The notes below the pieces were generated by a model. The model saw nothing but the letters and a program-made list of their open reading frames with translations. It had not been told where the DNA came from and did not search any database. A stretch of 64,000 bases of DNA from an uncultured Paenibacillaceae bacterium (lineage in GTDB: Bacteria > Bacillota > Bacilli > Paenibacillales > K13). The position numbers and the translations under genes are program-made. Positions 25,049 to 34,543 of the stretch are shown here, piece by piece. How positions within the stretch are numbered: the stretch's first letter is position 1; every line of letters begins with the position of its first letter. The stretch is from positions 1 through 64,000 of the forward strand of contig CAJXLT010000003.1 of the NCBI GenBank assembly GCA_913056365.1, written 5' to 3'.

Positions 25049-27403
25049 TTGACATATACTCCGATTGGAAATGCGTTGAGGATGAAGTACAACCAGCCAG
25101 CGGCGGAATGGAATGAGGCGCTGCCGATCGGCAATGGCCGTCTAGGTGCAATGATCTTCGGAGATCCGATCCATGAGCGCTTGCAGCTGAATGAAGATTC
25201 GCTATGGTATGGTGGGCCAAGGGATCGCAATAACCCGGATGCCGCAAGCGTGCTGCCCGAGATTCGAAGGCTGATCCTGGAAGGGAAGCCGCAAGAGGCT
25301 GAACGCTTGGCCGTATGGGGCTTGTCCGGCATCCCTGAAGCGCAGCGTCACTATGAGCCGTTAGGCCAGCTGCTGCTCCACTTTAGTGGCATGAAGAAGG
25401 ATGAGATTGAGCAGTACCACAGAAGTCTTGATTTGAATCAGGCTGTTGTGACGACCTCTTTCAGGCATCAAGGCGTCAGGCATCAGCGTGAGTGCTTCGC
25501 CAGCTTTCCGGATCAAGCGATCATCGTTCACATGACTGCCGATCAACCGGGACGCCTCTCGTTTACAGCACGGTTGGATCGTGCCAGCTGGAGATGCGTA
25601 GATGCGACTGGCCGCCAGGGGACGGATGCGATCTATATGAACGGGGTCTCTGGCGGGGAAGGCGGTATTGCCTTCGCCGCAGTGGTTCAGGTGAAGGTGG
25701 AAGGCGGCAGCTTCCATGCGATCGGCGAGCATCTTGTCGTGGAAGGTGCGGACCGCGTCACGTTGATCCTGACAGCGACCACGTCGTATCGGGAAGCAGA
25801 TCCGTTAGCGCATAGTCTTACGCATGCCGGGGCTGTTTCTGCGCTCGCTTATGATGACCTGCTTGCACGTCATGTGCAAGACTATCAACGTCTGTTTCAC
25901 AGCGTTTCTCTGAAATTGGGAGGAGATACCTCGATTGGAGAGCTTTCGGTTCCAGCGCGGCTTGAACGCTTGCGCGAAGGGGAGGAAGACGCCGAGCTGA
26001 TCGCGCTGTATTTCCAATTTGGCCGCTATCTGCTCATCGCGTCCAGCCGGCCAGGGTCGCTCCCGGCCAACCTGCAGGGCATCTGGAACGATCATTTCCT
26101 CCCGCCTTGGGACAGCAAATATACGATCAATATCAATGCGCAAATGAATTATTGGCCTACGGAAACGTGCGCCTTATCCGAATGTCATGAGCCTTTCTTT
26201 GATTTGATCGACCGATTAAGGAAGCCCGGGCGCGTCACGGCGCAGACGATGTATGGCTGCCGAGGGTTTACGGCGCATCATAATACCGATATTTGGGCGG
26301 ATACGGCGCCGCAGGATTCATGCGTTCCAGCATCCTACTGGCCGATGGGTGCGGCATGGTTGTCTTTGCATCTATGGGAGCATTATCAGTTCACGCTAGA
26401 CCTGGATTTCCTCGAACAGGCGCAAGCCACACTAAGGGAAGCGGCCTTGTTCTTGCTGGATTATGTGGTGGAAGGGCCTAGCGGCGAGATGGTCACCTGT
26501 CCGTCGGTATCGCCGGAGAATACCTATGTTCTGACTAGTGGAGAAACGGGTGTGCTGTGTGCGGGACCGTCGATGGATACGCAAATTATTCGCGCCTTGT
26601 TCCGTGCATGCATCGAGACGGAGCAAATCTTGGCAGAGCAGTGTGGCAAGGAAAGAGACCGTGCATTCATCCACGAATTGGAGCATGTCCTTGGGAAGCT
26701 TCCCAAGGAGAAGATAGGGAAGCGCGGCACCATACAGGAATGGTATGAAGACTATGATGAGATAGAGCCGGGACATCGGCACATCTCTCACTTGTTCGCC
26801 CTGCATCCAGGCGATCAAATCACGCCGAGGAGGACGCCGGAGCTGGCTCAAGCTGCGCGCCGCACCTTGGAGCGGAGACTTGCGCATGGCGGCGGACATA
26901 CCGGTTGGAGCCGAGCCTGGATCATCAATTTCTGGGCGCGACTGGAGGACAGCGAGCAGGCGCATGAGCATATGAAGGCTTTGTTAAGCCAGTCCACGTT
27001 GCCGAATTTACTGGACAATCATCCGCCATTTCAAATCGATGGAAATTTTGGCGGCACGGCCGGTATTGCAGAGATGCTACTGCAAAGCCATGACGACGCA
27101 GTTCATCTGCTGCCGGCGCTGCCGGCAGCATGGGCTTCAGGCGAAGTGAAGGGCTTGCGCGCGCGCGGCGGCTACGAGGTGGACATGAAGTGGGCGAATG
27201 GGCGATTGACAGAAGCTCGTATCGTGCCGCGCAACAACGGGGTTTGCAGGCTTAGAGTGTCCGAAGCCGTTGAAATCGATCATGCCAATCAGCAGATTGC
27301 TTACAGCAGAGTCGCGAATCAGCCCAATGTCATCTCATTTGAGGTGCAGGCTGGGCAAGTGTATCATCTTCGTGTCAAAGAAGAAGAGCTTCATCAGATG
27401 TAA
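25049..27403 (+). CDS. GH95 alpha-L-fucosidase
   Basis: 784 aa, no signal peptide. N-terminal GH95 signature [18 protein letters not shown] and [20 protein letters not shown]. Active-site residues known from bifidobacterial AfcA align as Asn361 and Asn363 in [12 protein letters not shown], Glu490 in SVSPENTY and Asp664 in [14 protein letters not shown]95 enzymes are inverting alpha-1,2-L-fucosidases (some act on L-galactose) and release fucose from xyloglucan or host-type glycans; being cytoplasmic, it would act on imported oligosaccharides. The start is TTG with AGGAGG 10 nt upstream. It follows the kinase/regulator pair and precedes a GH43, consistent with fucosylated plant hemicellulose. 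Confidence 0.92.
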   Translation: MTYTPIGNALRMKYNQPAAEWNEALPIGNGRLGAMIFGDPIHERLQLNEDSLWYGGPRDRNNPDAASVLPEIRRLILEGKPQEAERLAVWGLSGIPEAQRHYEPLGQLLLHFSGMKKDEIEQYHRSLDLNQAVVTTSFRHQGVRHQRECFASFPDQAIIVHMTADQPGRLSFTARLDRASWRCVDATGRQGTDAIYMNGVSGGEGGIAFAAVVQVKVEGGSFHAIGEHLVVEGADRVTLILTATTSYREADPLAHSLTHAGAVSALAYDDLLARHVQDYQRLFHSVSLKLGGDTSIGELSVPARLERLREGEEDAELIALYFQFGRYLLIASSRPGSLPANLQGIWNDHFLPPWDSKYTININAQMNYWPTETCALSECHEPFFDLIDRLRKPGRVTAQTMYGCRGFTAHHNTDIWADTAPQDSCVPASYWPMGAAWLSLHLWEHYQFTLDLDFLEQAQATLREAALFLLDYVVEGPSGEMVTCPSVSPENTYVLTSGETGVLCAGPSMDTQIIRALFRACIETEQILAEQCGKERDRAFIHELEHVLGKLPKEKIGKRGTIQEWYEDYDEIEPGHRHISHLFALHPGDQITPRRTPELAQAARRTLERRLAHGGGHTGWSRAWIINFWARLEDSEQAHEHMKALLSQSTLPNLLDNHPPFQIDGNFGGTAGIAEMLLQSHDDAVHLLPALPAAWASGEVKGLRARGGYEVDMKWANGRLTEARIVPRNNGVCRLRVSEAVEIDHANQQIAYSRVANQPNVISFEVQAGQVYHLRVKEEELHQM

Positions 27404-27447
27404 GCATGGGTATACCAATCATAGAATCAAGAAGGGATGAGGCAACA

Positions 27448-28863
27448 ATGAACAAGCAAGGCTTGAATCCATATCTTCCATCGTGGGAGTATATCCCGGA
27501 TGGTGAGCCGTATGTGTTCGACGGGAGAGTATATGTGTATGGCTCGCACGACCGATTTAACGGCCATGCCTTTTGCTTGAACGACTACGTCTGCTGGTCG
27601 GCACCGGTGGACAATCTGGGCGATTGGCGGTGTGAGGGGGTCATCTACAGGAAGACCGACGATCCGCTGAATCCGGACGGAAGGATGTGTCTCTATGCGC
27701 CTGACGTCTCGGTCGGGCCGGATGGGCGGTATTATTTGTACTATGTGCTCGACAAGGTGCCGGTCGTTTCTGTAGCCGTCTGTGATAGGCCAGCAGGCAA
27801 GTATGCATTTTACGGTTATGTCCATTATGCGGATGGGACACGTCTCGGGGAGAGAGAGGGCGATGAGCCGCAATTTGACCCGGGTGTGCTGACAGAAGGA
27901 GAGCGAACGTATCTGTATACAGGCTTCTGTGCGATAGGAGATACATCGCGAACGGGTGCGATGGCGACTGTGCTTGGCCCGGATATGCTGACAATAGTCG
28001 AAGAACCGGTCATTGTCGCTCCAAGCGAGCCATACAGCAAGGGCAGCGGATTCGAGGATCATGCGTTCTTCGAAGCCCCTTCGATACGCAAACGGGGCGA
28101 TACGTACTATCTCATCTATTCGTCGGTTGCCATGCATGAATTATGTTACGCGACGAGTTCGTATCCGACGAAGGGCTTCACCTACCAAGGGGTTATTGTA
28201 AGTAATAACGACGTTCATATAGATACATACAAACCTGCAGACAAGCCGATGTATTACGGCGGCAACAATCATGGCAGTATGGTCGAGGTGAACGGGGATT
28301 GGTATATGTTCTATCACAGACAGACGAACGGCACGCACTTCTGCAGGCAAGGCTGCTTGGAACCGATCGAATTCCGAGCGGATGGAACGATCCCGCAAGT
28401 GGAGATGACGACATCCGGACCGAATGGCGGACCGCTTGCAGGACGCGGGGAATATCCGGCGTATGCGGCATGCAATCTGTTCTGTCAGGATGAGGAGATG
28501 TACACGGGTACGTACGGTGCGTGGATGGACGGTCGGTTTCCGAAGATTACGCAGGATGGCAAGGACGGCGACGAGGAGCTAGGCTACATAGCGAATATGA
28601 GGGATTCGGCTACGGCAGGCTTCAAGTACTTCCAGTGCGAAGGGATTAGGAAGGTGAAGATCAAGGTACGTGGATATTGCAAGGGCGCGTTCGAAGTGAA
28701 GACATCGTGGGACGGTCCAGCGCTCGGCACGATACCGGTGGAATTCACGAATATATGGCGCGAATATGCGGCAGACATCACCATACCGGACGGCATTCAA
28801 GCGCTGTACTTGACGTATACCGGATCAGGCAATGCAAGCTTGGCTTCCTTCATTCTTGAGTAA
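27448..28863 (+). CDS. GH43 glycosidase with C-terminal CBM6-like domain
   Basis: 471 aa, no signal peptide. Five-bladed propeller family marks: Asp18 in YIPDGEPYVFDGRVYVYGSHD as probable base, Asp in YAPDVSVGPDGRYYLYY as pKa modulator, Glu in FFEAPSIRKRGDTYYLIYSS as acid. From about residue 340 a beta-sandwich resembling CBM6 (GFKYFQCEGIRKVKIKVRGY). GH43 members of this kind are arabinofuranosidases or beta-xylosidases; the specificity is not resolved. I choose ATG 27448 over 27406 because the N-terminus MNKQGLNPYLPSWEYIP is family-typical and GAAGGGATGAGG precedes it. It ends the first glycan cluster, followed by a terminator. Confidence 0.9.
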   Translation: MNKQGLNPYLPSWEYIPDGEPYVFDGRVYVYGSHDRFNGHAFCLNDYVCWSAPVDNLGDWRCEGVIYRKTDDPLNPDGRMCLYAPDVSVGPDGRYYLYYVLDKVPVVSVAVCDRPAGKYAFYGYVHYADGTRLGEREGDEPQFDPGVLTEGERTYLYTGFCAIGDTSRTGAMATVLGPDMLTIVEEPVIVAPSEPYSKGSGFEDHAFFEAPSIRKRGDTYYLIYSSVAMHELCYATSSYPTKGFTYQGVIVSNNDVHIDTYKPADKPMYYGGNNHGSMVEVNGDWYMFYHRQTNGTHFCRQGCLEPIEFRADGTIPQVEMTTSGPNGGPLAGRGEYPAYAACNLFCQDEEMYTGTYGAWMDGRFPKITQDGKDGDEELGYIANMRDSATAGFKYFQCEGIRKVKIKVRGYCKGAFEVKTSWDGPALGTIPVEFTNIWREYAADITIPDGIQALYLTYTGSGNASLASFILE

Positions 28864-28870
28864 TTTTATT

Positions 28871-28908
28871 AAGGGGGTATGCCTCAGCACGCCCCCTTGT
28901 CTTTATTT
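28871..28908 (+). terminator. Rho-independent terminator after the first GH43 gene
   Basis: AAGGGGG (28871-28877) pairs with CCCCCTT (28892-28898), followed by GTCTTTATTT. Confidence 0.85.
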
Positions 28909-28951
28909 CCACTTGCGCATACTAGTCTCCCGATCGAAACATGTGTATAAA

Positions 28952-28965
28952 TGTAAGCGCTTTAA
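28952..28965. promoter_or_regulatory. cre-like site upstream of the second transporter
   Basis: TGTAAGCGCTTTAA differs from the cre consensus only in the penultimate base. It lies about 50 bp upstream of the candidate promoter. Confidence 0.5.
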
Positions 28966-29003
28966 TAAAGTCAACCGCGGGTAACGATGTAAAGAGATGC
29001 ACA

Positions 29004-29033
29004 TTGTTTGCCATTTAATGACCATCCTATAAT
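29004..29033 (+). promoter_or_regulatory. Promoter of the second transporter operon
   Basis: TTGTTT (29004-29009), 18-bp spacer, TATAAT (29028-29033), giving a transcript start near 29040 and a 50-nt leader before the binding-protein ATG. Confidence 0.55.
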
Positions 29034-29046
29034 GAAAGCGTAGACA
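29033..29046. promoter_or_regulatory. cre-like site overlapping the transcript start
   Basis: TGAAAGCGTAGACA matches the cre consensus at all but one fixed position (A for T at the tenth base). Its location across -10/+1 is the classic position for CcpA repression. Confidence 0.55.
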
Positions 29047-29089
29047 TTGGAAGTTGAATTGTCTAATCAAACACATGAGGGGGATTTGC

Positions 29090-30820
29090 ATGAAGGGATT
29101 GACTCCTAGGAGACGGCTGATTAAGTTGAGTGTCATTGTGCTAGCTTGCACGCTCGTACTATCCGCTTGCAGCAGCAATAACAGCGGCACCGGAAGTACA
29201 GACGGCAATGGGAATTCGAATGCGAACAGTGGAACACCAGCGGATACAGCCAATGGACCGATGACCAAGTATGACCCGCCGATTGAGATATCGATGGTTC
29301 GTAATCTAAGTGATGTCGTGGAGAACAACGTGCTTAGTGTACTGGAAGGTGAGACATTCGAGGACAATCGCTGGTCTCGCATCTATGAGGAGCAGCTTGG
29401 CATCAAGATTAATTATGATTGGGTTGTGAAGGGCAATCCTGATTCAGATGCCTATAAGCAAAAGATGAATGTGACGCTTGCGTCTGGGGAAATACCGGAC
29501 TTCACCCCGGTCGATGCGATTCAGTTGAAGCAGCTGGTAGACTCCGAGCTGATTCAAGATATGACACAATATTACGACCAATATGCGTCACCGTTATTGA
29601 AGGATATTCTCGAGCAAGAAGGGACAGCGCCATTCGATGCGGCTACGTATGACGGCAAGCTAATGGCGATACCGGAGACAGGCTCCAATATGGAGAGCGG
29701 CATGTATCTCTGGGTTCGTACAGATTGGCTCGACAATCTGGGATTAGAGCCGCCGAAGACGATGGCGGACGTGCGGGCCATATCCAAGGCGTTCACAGAG
29801 AACGATCCAGATGACAATGGTCAAGATGACACGTATGGTCTTGTTGCGACGAAGGATCTGTGGGGCGGCTTCGGTGGGCTGGAAGGCTTCATGGCAGGCT
29901 TCAACGCTTATCCGGACATATGGATTGAAGATGAGTCTGGCGAGCTCGTATACGGCAGTATTCAACCAGAAGTGCGCGATGCTCTCTTGGCCCTGCAGGA
30001 GATGACTCAGAATGGCGAGCTGGATAAGGAGTTCGGGATTAAGGACGGCGCCAAGGTATCCGAAGATATCGCATCTGGGAAGATCGGCATGGAGTACGGC
30101 GAGCAGTGGAATTCCATCTGGCCGCTTCAATTGAACGTCAACAACGACAGCGATGCACAGTGGCAGGCGTTCCCTATTGTATCTGATCTGGCAGACAATA
30201 CTAGCATCAAGGTACCGTTGAAGTTCAGAACGACGAAGTTCTTCGCTGTACGCAACGGTGTGGAGAACCCTGAGGCGATTATTAAGCTATTCAATATGCA
30301 TGTGGAGAAAAACTGGGGTGAAACCGCAGAGTTCGATAAGTATTACGCACCGCCGGAAGCGGAGAGTGTATGGCAGCTGTCCCCAGTGCAACCGGCCCCT
30401 CCTAAGAAGAATGTAGAGGCGTTCAGAGCGATTGCCGCAGCTAGAGAGGCGAATGATTTCTCCACACTAGAGGGCGAAGCGAAGACGATTCAGGAGAAGA
30501 TTGACTCCTATGAATCCGGCTCGGAAGAAGGGTTCGCGCTATGGGGCTGGGAACGCATCTATGGTCCTGATGGCTCTATGGGCATTGCCGACCAGTATGA
30601 TAAGAATGGTCAATACTTGCTGGATAAGTTTGTCGGAGCGCCAACGCCAACGTTGGTAGAGCGGCAGTCAACGCTGGAGAAGCTCCAGAATGAAGTGTTC
30701 GTCAAGATTATTCTTGGTGATCCGATTGAGACATTCGATAAATTCGTGGAAGATTGGAACAACCTAGGCGGTGAGCAAATCACGCAAGAAGTGAACGAGT
30801 GGTATGAGCAAACGAAATAG
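29090..30820 (+). CDS. Extracellular sugar-binding lipoprotein (LplA-like), second set
   Basis: 576 aa. Start ATG 29090 with GAGGGGGA 6 nt upstream; upstream in-frame codons to 29054 lack a site. Lipobox VLSAC near residue 24, Ser/Gly/Asn tether, then a CUT1-type binding domain (PIEISMVRNLSDVVENNVLS; EEQLGIKINYDWVVKGNPDS). First gene of the second transporter unit, separated from its permeases by an intrinsic terminator that should leave it expressed above them. Ligand inferred only from the GH43 at the end of the cluster: probably arabino- or xylo-oligosaccharides. Confidence 0.9.
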   Translation: MKGLTPRRRLIKLSVIVLACTLVLSACSSNNSGTGSTDGNGNSNANSGTPADTANGPMTKYDPPIEISMVRNLSDVVENNVLSVLEGETFEDNRWSRIYEEQLGIKINYDWVVKGNPDSDAYKQKMNVTLASGEIPDFTPVDAIQLKQLVDSELIQDMTQYYDQYASPLLKDILEQEGTAPFDAATYDGKLMAIPETGSNMESGMYLWVRTDWLDNLGLEPPKTMADVRAISKAFTENDPDDNGQDDTYGLVATKDLWGGFGGLEGFMAGFNAYPDIWIEDESGELVYGSIQPEVRDALLALQEMTQNGELDKEFGIKDGAKVSEDIASGKIGMEYGEQWNSIWPLQLNVNNDSDAQWQAFPIVSDLADNTSIKVPLKFRTTKFFAVRNGVENPEAIIKLFNMHVEKNWGETAEFDKYYAPPEAESVWQLSPVQPAPPKKNVEAFRAIAAAREANDFSTLEGEAKTIQEKIDSYESGSEEGFALWGWERIYGPDGSMGIADQYDKNGQYLLDKFVGAPTPTLVERQSTLEKLQNEVFVKIILGDPIETFDKFVEDWNNLGGEQITQEVNEWYEQTK

Positions 30821-30838
30821 TGCAGCAGCAAGGCATAA

Positions 30839-30880
30839 CAGGGGATGGGAGTACCTTCCTTCCCCTGATGTTTTTTTCTT
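30839..30880 (+). terminator. Terminator between binding-protein and permease genes
   Basis: CAGGGGA (30839-30845) pairs with TCCCCTG (30861-30867), followed by ATGTTTTTTTCTT. No promoter is obvious in the 20 bp before the permease gene, so partial read-through is the likely design. Confidence 0.88.
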
Positions 30881-30902
30881 GGTAAAGGGGGGAAGATAGG
30901 AC

Positions 30903-31805
30903 TTGATTTCTAAAAAACTTCGGAGAGAGCTTCCTTTGCATCTGATGCTGTTGCCTGGCCTGATCTTTATTATCATATTCGCTTATATTCCAATGAGCGG
31001 ATTGACGATCGCTTTCCAGAAGTTCATACCGGCCAAAGGTCTGTTCGGTGATCAGACATGGATTGGGTTAGATAACTTTCGGTATGTTTTCGAGCTGCCA
31101 AGCTTCACTCAGGTCGTCTGGAACACGCTGTATATTTCGTCTTTGAAGCTCATTCTCGGGTTGGTCGTTCCGATTGTATTCGCGATTCTGCTCAATGAAT
31201 TGAGGAATCAGTTAGTGAAGCGTTCTATCCAGACGACGATCTATTTGCCCTATTTCTTATCCTGGGTTGTGCTGGGCGGTATCTTAATTGATATCTTGTC
31301 ACCATCTAGGGGAATCTTGAATGAATTCATTATGATGCTCGGCTTCGAGCCTGTGTTCTTCCTTGGGGATAATAAGTGGTTTCCGGTTACGCTTGTGTTG
31401 TCCGATGTGTGGAAGACCTTCGGCTATGGTACGATCATCTATTTGGCCGCATTGACTGGCATCGATCCGGGACAATATGAGGCGGCGACAATAGACGGCG
31501 CGAATCGGTGGCAGAAGGCGTGGCATATTACGATCCCGGGCATGCGGATGGTCATTGTGCTGCTTGCTGTATTAAGCTTGGGCCAGCTATTAAATGCCGG
31601 CTTCGATCAGGTATTCAACTTATACAGTCCTCAGGTATACCAGAGCGGCGACATTGTGGACACCTTCGTCTATCGGATCGGGCTGCTTGACGCTCAATAT
31701 GGTGTGGCAACGGCTGTAGGGTTCTTCAAATCGGTCGTCTCCTTCATTCTCATATCCGTCTCGTACTTCTGCGCTTATCGTTTCGCGAAATATAGAATAT
31801 TCTAA
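30903..31805 (+). CDS. Sugar ABC transporter permease, LplB type, second set
   Basis: 300 aa with six membrane segments; N-terminus ISKKLRRELPLHLMLLPGLI. EAA loop EAATIDGANRWQKAWHITIP. Start is TTG with GGGGGGAAG about 7 nt upstream; no ATG is suitably placed. Forms the membrane channel with the next permease. No ATPase is encoded in the cluster, so a shared MsmX-type ATPase elsewhere is assumed. Confidence 0.9.
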   Translation: MISKKLRRELPLHLMLLPGLIFIIIFAYIPMSGLTIAFQKFIPAKGLFGDQTWIGLDNFRYVFELPSFTQVVWNTLYISSLKLILGLVVPIVFAILLNELRNQLVKRSIQTTIYLPYFLSWVVLGGILIDILSPSRGILNEFIMMLGFEPVFFLGDNKWFPVTLVLSDVWKTFGYGTIIYLAALTGIDPGQYEAATIDGANRWQKAWHITIPGMRMVIVLLAVLSLGQLLNAGFDQVFNLYSPQVYQSGDIVDTFVYRIGLLDAQYGVATAVGFFKSVVSFILISVSYFCAYRFAKYRIF

Positions 31806-31819
31806 GGAGGTGGCATACT

Positions 31820-32731
31820 ATGAAAGTCGAGACAGCGAGCGAGCCTGTAACATCGCGGCGGCGTAAGCCTGTCGATTGGTTCGCGATTGTAAATACGACC
31901 TTCCTGATTGCAGCGGCTGTGCTGTGTGTGCTGCCGTTGGTTCATATTATTGCCCTGTCCTTCAGTTCGAGCGCAGCGGCATCCGCAGGATATGTGAAGT
32001 TTTGGCCGGTGGAATTTACGCTGTCCTCCTATGAATATACGGCAAGCCGAGATGAGTTCTGGCGTTCCTTGTGGGTATCGGTTCAACGCGTCGCGATCGG
32101 AACTCCGCTAACCTTGTTATTGATTACGTTGGTATCCTATCCGTTGTCTAAGGAATCTCACGTGTTCCGGTTACGGTTAGTGTACGCTTGGATCTTCTTC
32201 CTTACGCTGCTGTTCAACGGTGGTCTCATTCCTACCTATATTACGGTGAAGGAGCTAGGATTGCTCGATTCGATATGGGCATTGGTGCTGCCGAATGCTG
32301 TACCGGTCTTCAGTGTAGTCTTGCTGCTGAACTTCTTCCGTGAGGTGCCGAAGGAGCTTGAGGAGGCCGCATTCATGGACGGAGCGAGCTATTGGACGAC
32401 GTTATGGAAGATCTATGTCCCTATATCGAAGCCCGCACTCGCAACGTTAGCCTTGTTCTCCATGGTTGAGCATTGGAATCAATGGTTTGACGGCTTGATC
32501 TTCATGGGAAGTCCTTCGAACTATCCGCTGCAGAGCTACTTGCAGACGATCGTCATACAGCAGAACCTAGCGAATCTGACGCGGGAAGAGCTGCTCAGTC
32601 TGGCGGAAATTTCCGACCGAACATTGAAATCTTCCCAGATCTTCCTTGGTTCCTTGCCGATCATACTAGCTTATCCGTTCCTGCAGAAGTATTTCGTCAA
32701 GGGCATTGTTCTCGGCAGTGTGAAAGGATGA
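31820..32731 (+). CDS. Sugar ABC transporter permease, YtcP type, second set
   Basis: 303 aa, six membrane segments, EAA-type loop EEAAFMDGASYWTTLWKIYV and C-terminus FLQKYFVKGIVLGSVKG. It shares this ending almost exactly with the first YtcP-type permease (20.8 kb), so the two transporters are paralogous. AAGGAGGTGG lies 6 nt before the ATG. Confidence 0.9.
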   Translation: MKVETASEPVTSRRRKPVDWFAIVNTTFLIAAAVLCVLPLVHIIALSFSSSAAASAGYVKFWPVEFTLSSYEYTASRDEFWRSLWVSVQRVAIGTPLTLLLITLVSYPLSKESHVFRLRLVYAWIFFLTLLFNGGLIPTYITVKELGLLDSIWALVLPNAVPVFSVVLLLNFFREVPKELEEAAFMDGASYWTTLWKIYVPISKPALATLALFSMVEHWNQWFDGLIFMGSPSNYPLQSYLQTIVIQQNLANLTREELLSLAEISDRTLKSSQIFLGSLPIILAYPFLQKYFVKGIVLGSVKG

Positions 32732-32766
32732 TCCAATCAGTGAAGCTCTAGCAGCGAAACGTGTTA

Positions 32767-32772
32767 TATAAT
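32767..32772 (+). promoter_or_regulatory. Candidate -10 box before the second kinase gene
   Basis: TATAAT, 28 bp before the kinase start codon, in the 69-bp gap after the permease. No strong -35 box. It may allow separate basal expression of the two-component pair. Confidence 0.35.
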
Positions 32773-32800
32773 ATAGAAAAACTTGTTGGAGGGCTCATCC

Positions 32801-34543
32801 TTGTTCAATAGTAAGGAGTACTCACTGCAAAACACAATCTTCATCAAGCTTATTCTCACGTTCCTGCTCATTATGGCGCCCATCTTCTTGTTGGGCGTCT
32901 TTATGTATAAGTGGAGCATGGACTCGACGAAGGAAGAGCTGGCAAGTACGGCGCTGTCGCAAAGTCACTTCTACTTATCTGATTTGGAGAACGAAGTGGA
33001 GCGGATGAAGCTGCTGCAATACGGGGCGCTAGAGGATAGTGATCTGAATCGATTGGCTATCTTGTCAGAGGCGATGGGCACGATTGAACAGATGGAGCGG
33101 ATTAATTCGCTTCGGCACCGCCTCTATGCTATTCACAACAGCAGTCCGTTAATCAGCAATGTGAATGCGCACATATACCCGATTGGCAAGACCATCTCCT
33201 CGATAACAGGGGCAGAGCAGTTGGATGAGGACCGCTATGAAGCGATTCATGCTGCTGCACAAGGGAAGGAAGCCCGAATCATGGAGATGCAGGATCAACT
33301 GATGCTTAGTGCGATGAAGCCGTATGGGTCGAATAAGGAGATGCCATTATTCATCATCGAGATAGAGCTGGATACGGAGCAATTAAGTAGAACCTTGCAC
33401 CAAGTATTGACCTATTCGAATAGCGGCGCCCTATTAGTGACGGGAACGCAATTCATGGTTGAGGGCGATGATGTTTTCTTGAATTATGATACACAATCAC
33501 TGCTACTGAAGTCGCAGCAAGATGGAGAGGGTACGATTCAACTTGGCGGCCAGAGCTATTTCGTCACTGCTGCGCACTCCGATTATCTCAATATGACGGT
33601 GTATACGTACATACCCGAGACGGTCATCTCAGAGCCGATGCAGCAAATTATGACATTAGCGTGGATCTTCGTTGCGGCCGTGCTCGCGATTATGGGGATT
33701 TATACATTTTTCACCTACCGATTTATTCATCAGCCGCTGCTGACGCTAGTGAAGAGCTTTCGCAAGCTGGAGCATGGCGATCTCAGTATATCGATCGCGC
33801 ACAAGTCGAATGACGAGTTTCGCTATATCTATGGACGGTTCAATCAGATGGTCGTGAATTTGCGTTCCTTGATCGATCAGGCGTACAAGCAGAAGATTAT
33901 GGCGCAACGTGCAGAACTTAAGCAGCTGCAGTCTCAGATCAATCCGCATTTCCTGTACAACAGCTTCTTCATTCTGAACACGATGGCGAATACAGGGGAT
34001 CTGGACGGGATTGAAACCTTCACGACACAGTTAGGCGGATACTTCCAATTCGTAACAAGGAATGCATCGGACGAGGTTGCGCTCCATCAGGAAATTCATC
34101 ATGCGAGATTGTACACGGACATTCAATCGTTGCGGTTCTCACATCGGATCAAGGTAGATTTCGAACTATTGCCCCAAGAGCTGGAGCCGTATCTTGTGCC
34201 TCGGCTCATTGTGCAGCCGGTTATAGAGAACGCCTTCGAGCATAGCTTGGAACGGATGGCACACAACGGATTGATCGTGATTCGCTTCGTCGAGGATGCT
34301 GCTGACTATCGTATTATCGTGGAGGATAATGGCGATACCTTAACAGATGAGAGCTTACACCAGATGTCCTTCGCTCTGCAGCACTATGACAGCCAGCAGG
34401 AGACAACAGGGATTGTCAATATTCATAGACGGATCATCTATACGTATGGAGAGGAATATGGCTTGCAGGTCATGCGAAGCGAGCTAGGCGGATTGAAGGT
34501 CGTGATGCGGCTCATGAAACGAAAGGGGGAGTCCGATGTATAG
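32801..34543 (+). CDS. YesM/LytS-type sensor histidine kinase, second set
   Basis: 580 aa from TTG 32801, which has GGAGGG 7 nt upstream; TTG codons at 32783/32786 precede that site. Two membrane segments (about residues 15-36 and 285-305) bracket an extracellular sensor domain; HAMP region (FRKLEHGDLSISIAHKSNDE), phosphoacceptor His in INPHFLYNSFFILNTM, ATPase motifs NAFEHSL and VEDNGD. The G-rich ATP-lid part (TTGIVNIHRRI) is less canonical than in the other two kinases here. It overlaps the regulator gene by 8 bp. Expected to sense the ligand of the adjacent transporter. Confidence 0.88.
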   Translation: MFNSKEYSLQNTIFIKLILTFLLIMAPIFLLGVFMYKWSMDSTKEELASTALSQSHFYLSDLENEVERMKLLQYGALEDSDLNRLAILSEAMGTIEQMERINSLRHRLYAIHNSSPLISNVNAHIYPIGKTISSITGAEQLDEDRYEAIHAAAQGKEARIMEMQDQLMLSAMKPYGSNKEMPLFIIEIELDTEQLSRTLHQVLTYSNSGALLVTGTQFMVEGDDVFLNYDTQSLLLKSQQDGEGTIQLGGQSYFVTAAHSDYLNMTVYTYIPETVISEPMQQIMTLAWIFVAAVLAIMGIYTFFTYRFIHQPLLTLVKSFRKLEHGDLSISIAHKSNDEFRYIYGRFNQMVVNLRSLIDQAYKQKIMAQRAELKQLQSQINPHFLYNSFFILNTMANTGDLDGIETFTTQLGGYFQFVTRNASDEVALHQEIHHARLYTDIQSLRFSHRIKVDFELLPQELEPYLVPRLIVQPVIENAFEHSLERMAHNGLIVIRFVEDAADYRIIVEDNGDTLTDESLHQMSFALQHYDSQQETTGIVNIHRRIIYTYGEEYGLQVMRSELGGLKVVMRLMKRKGESDV

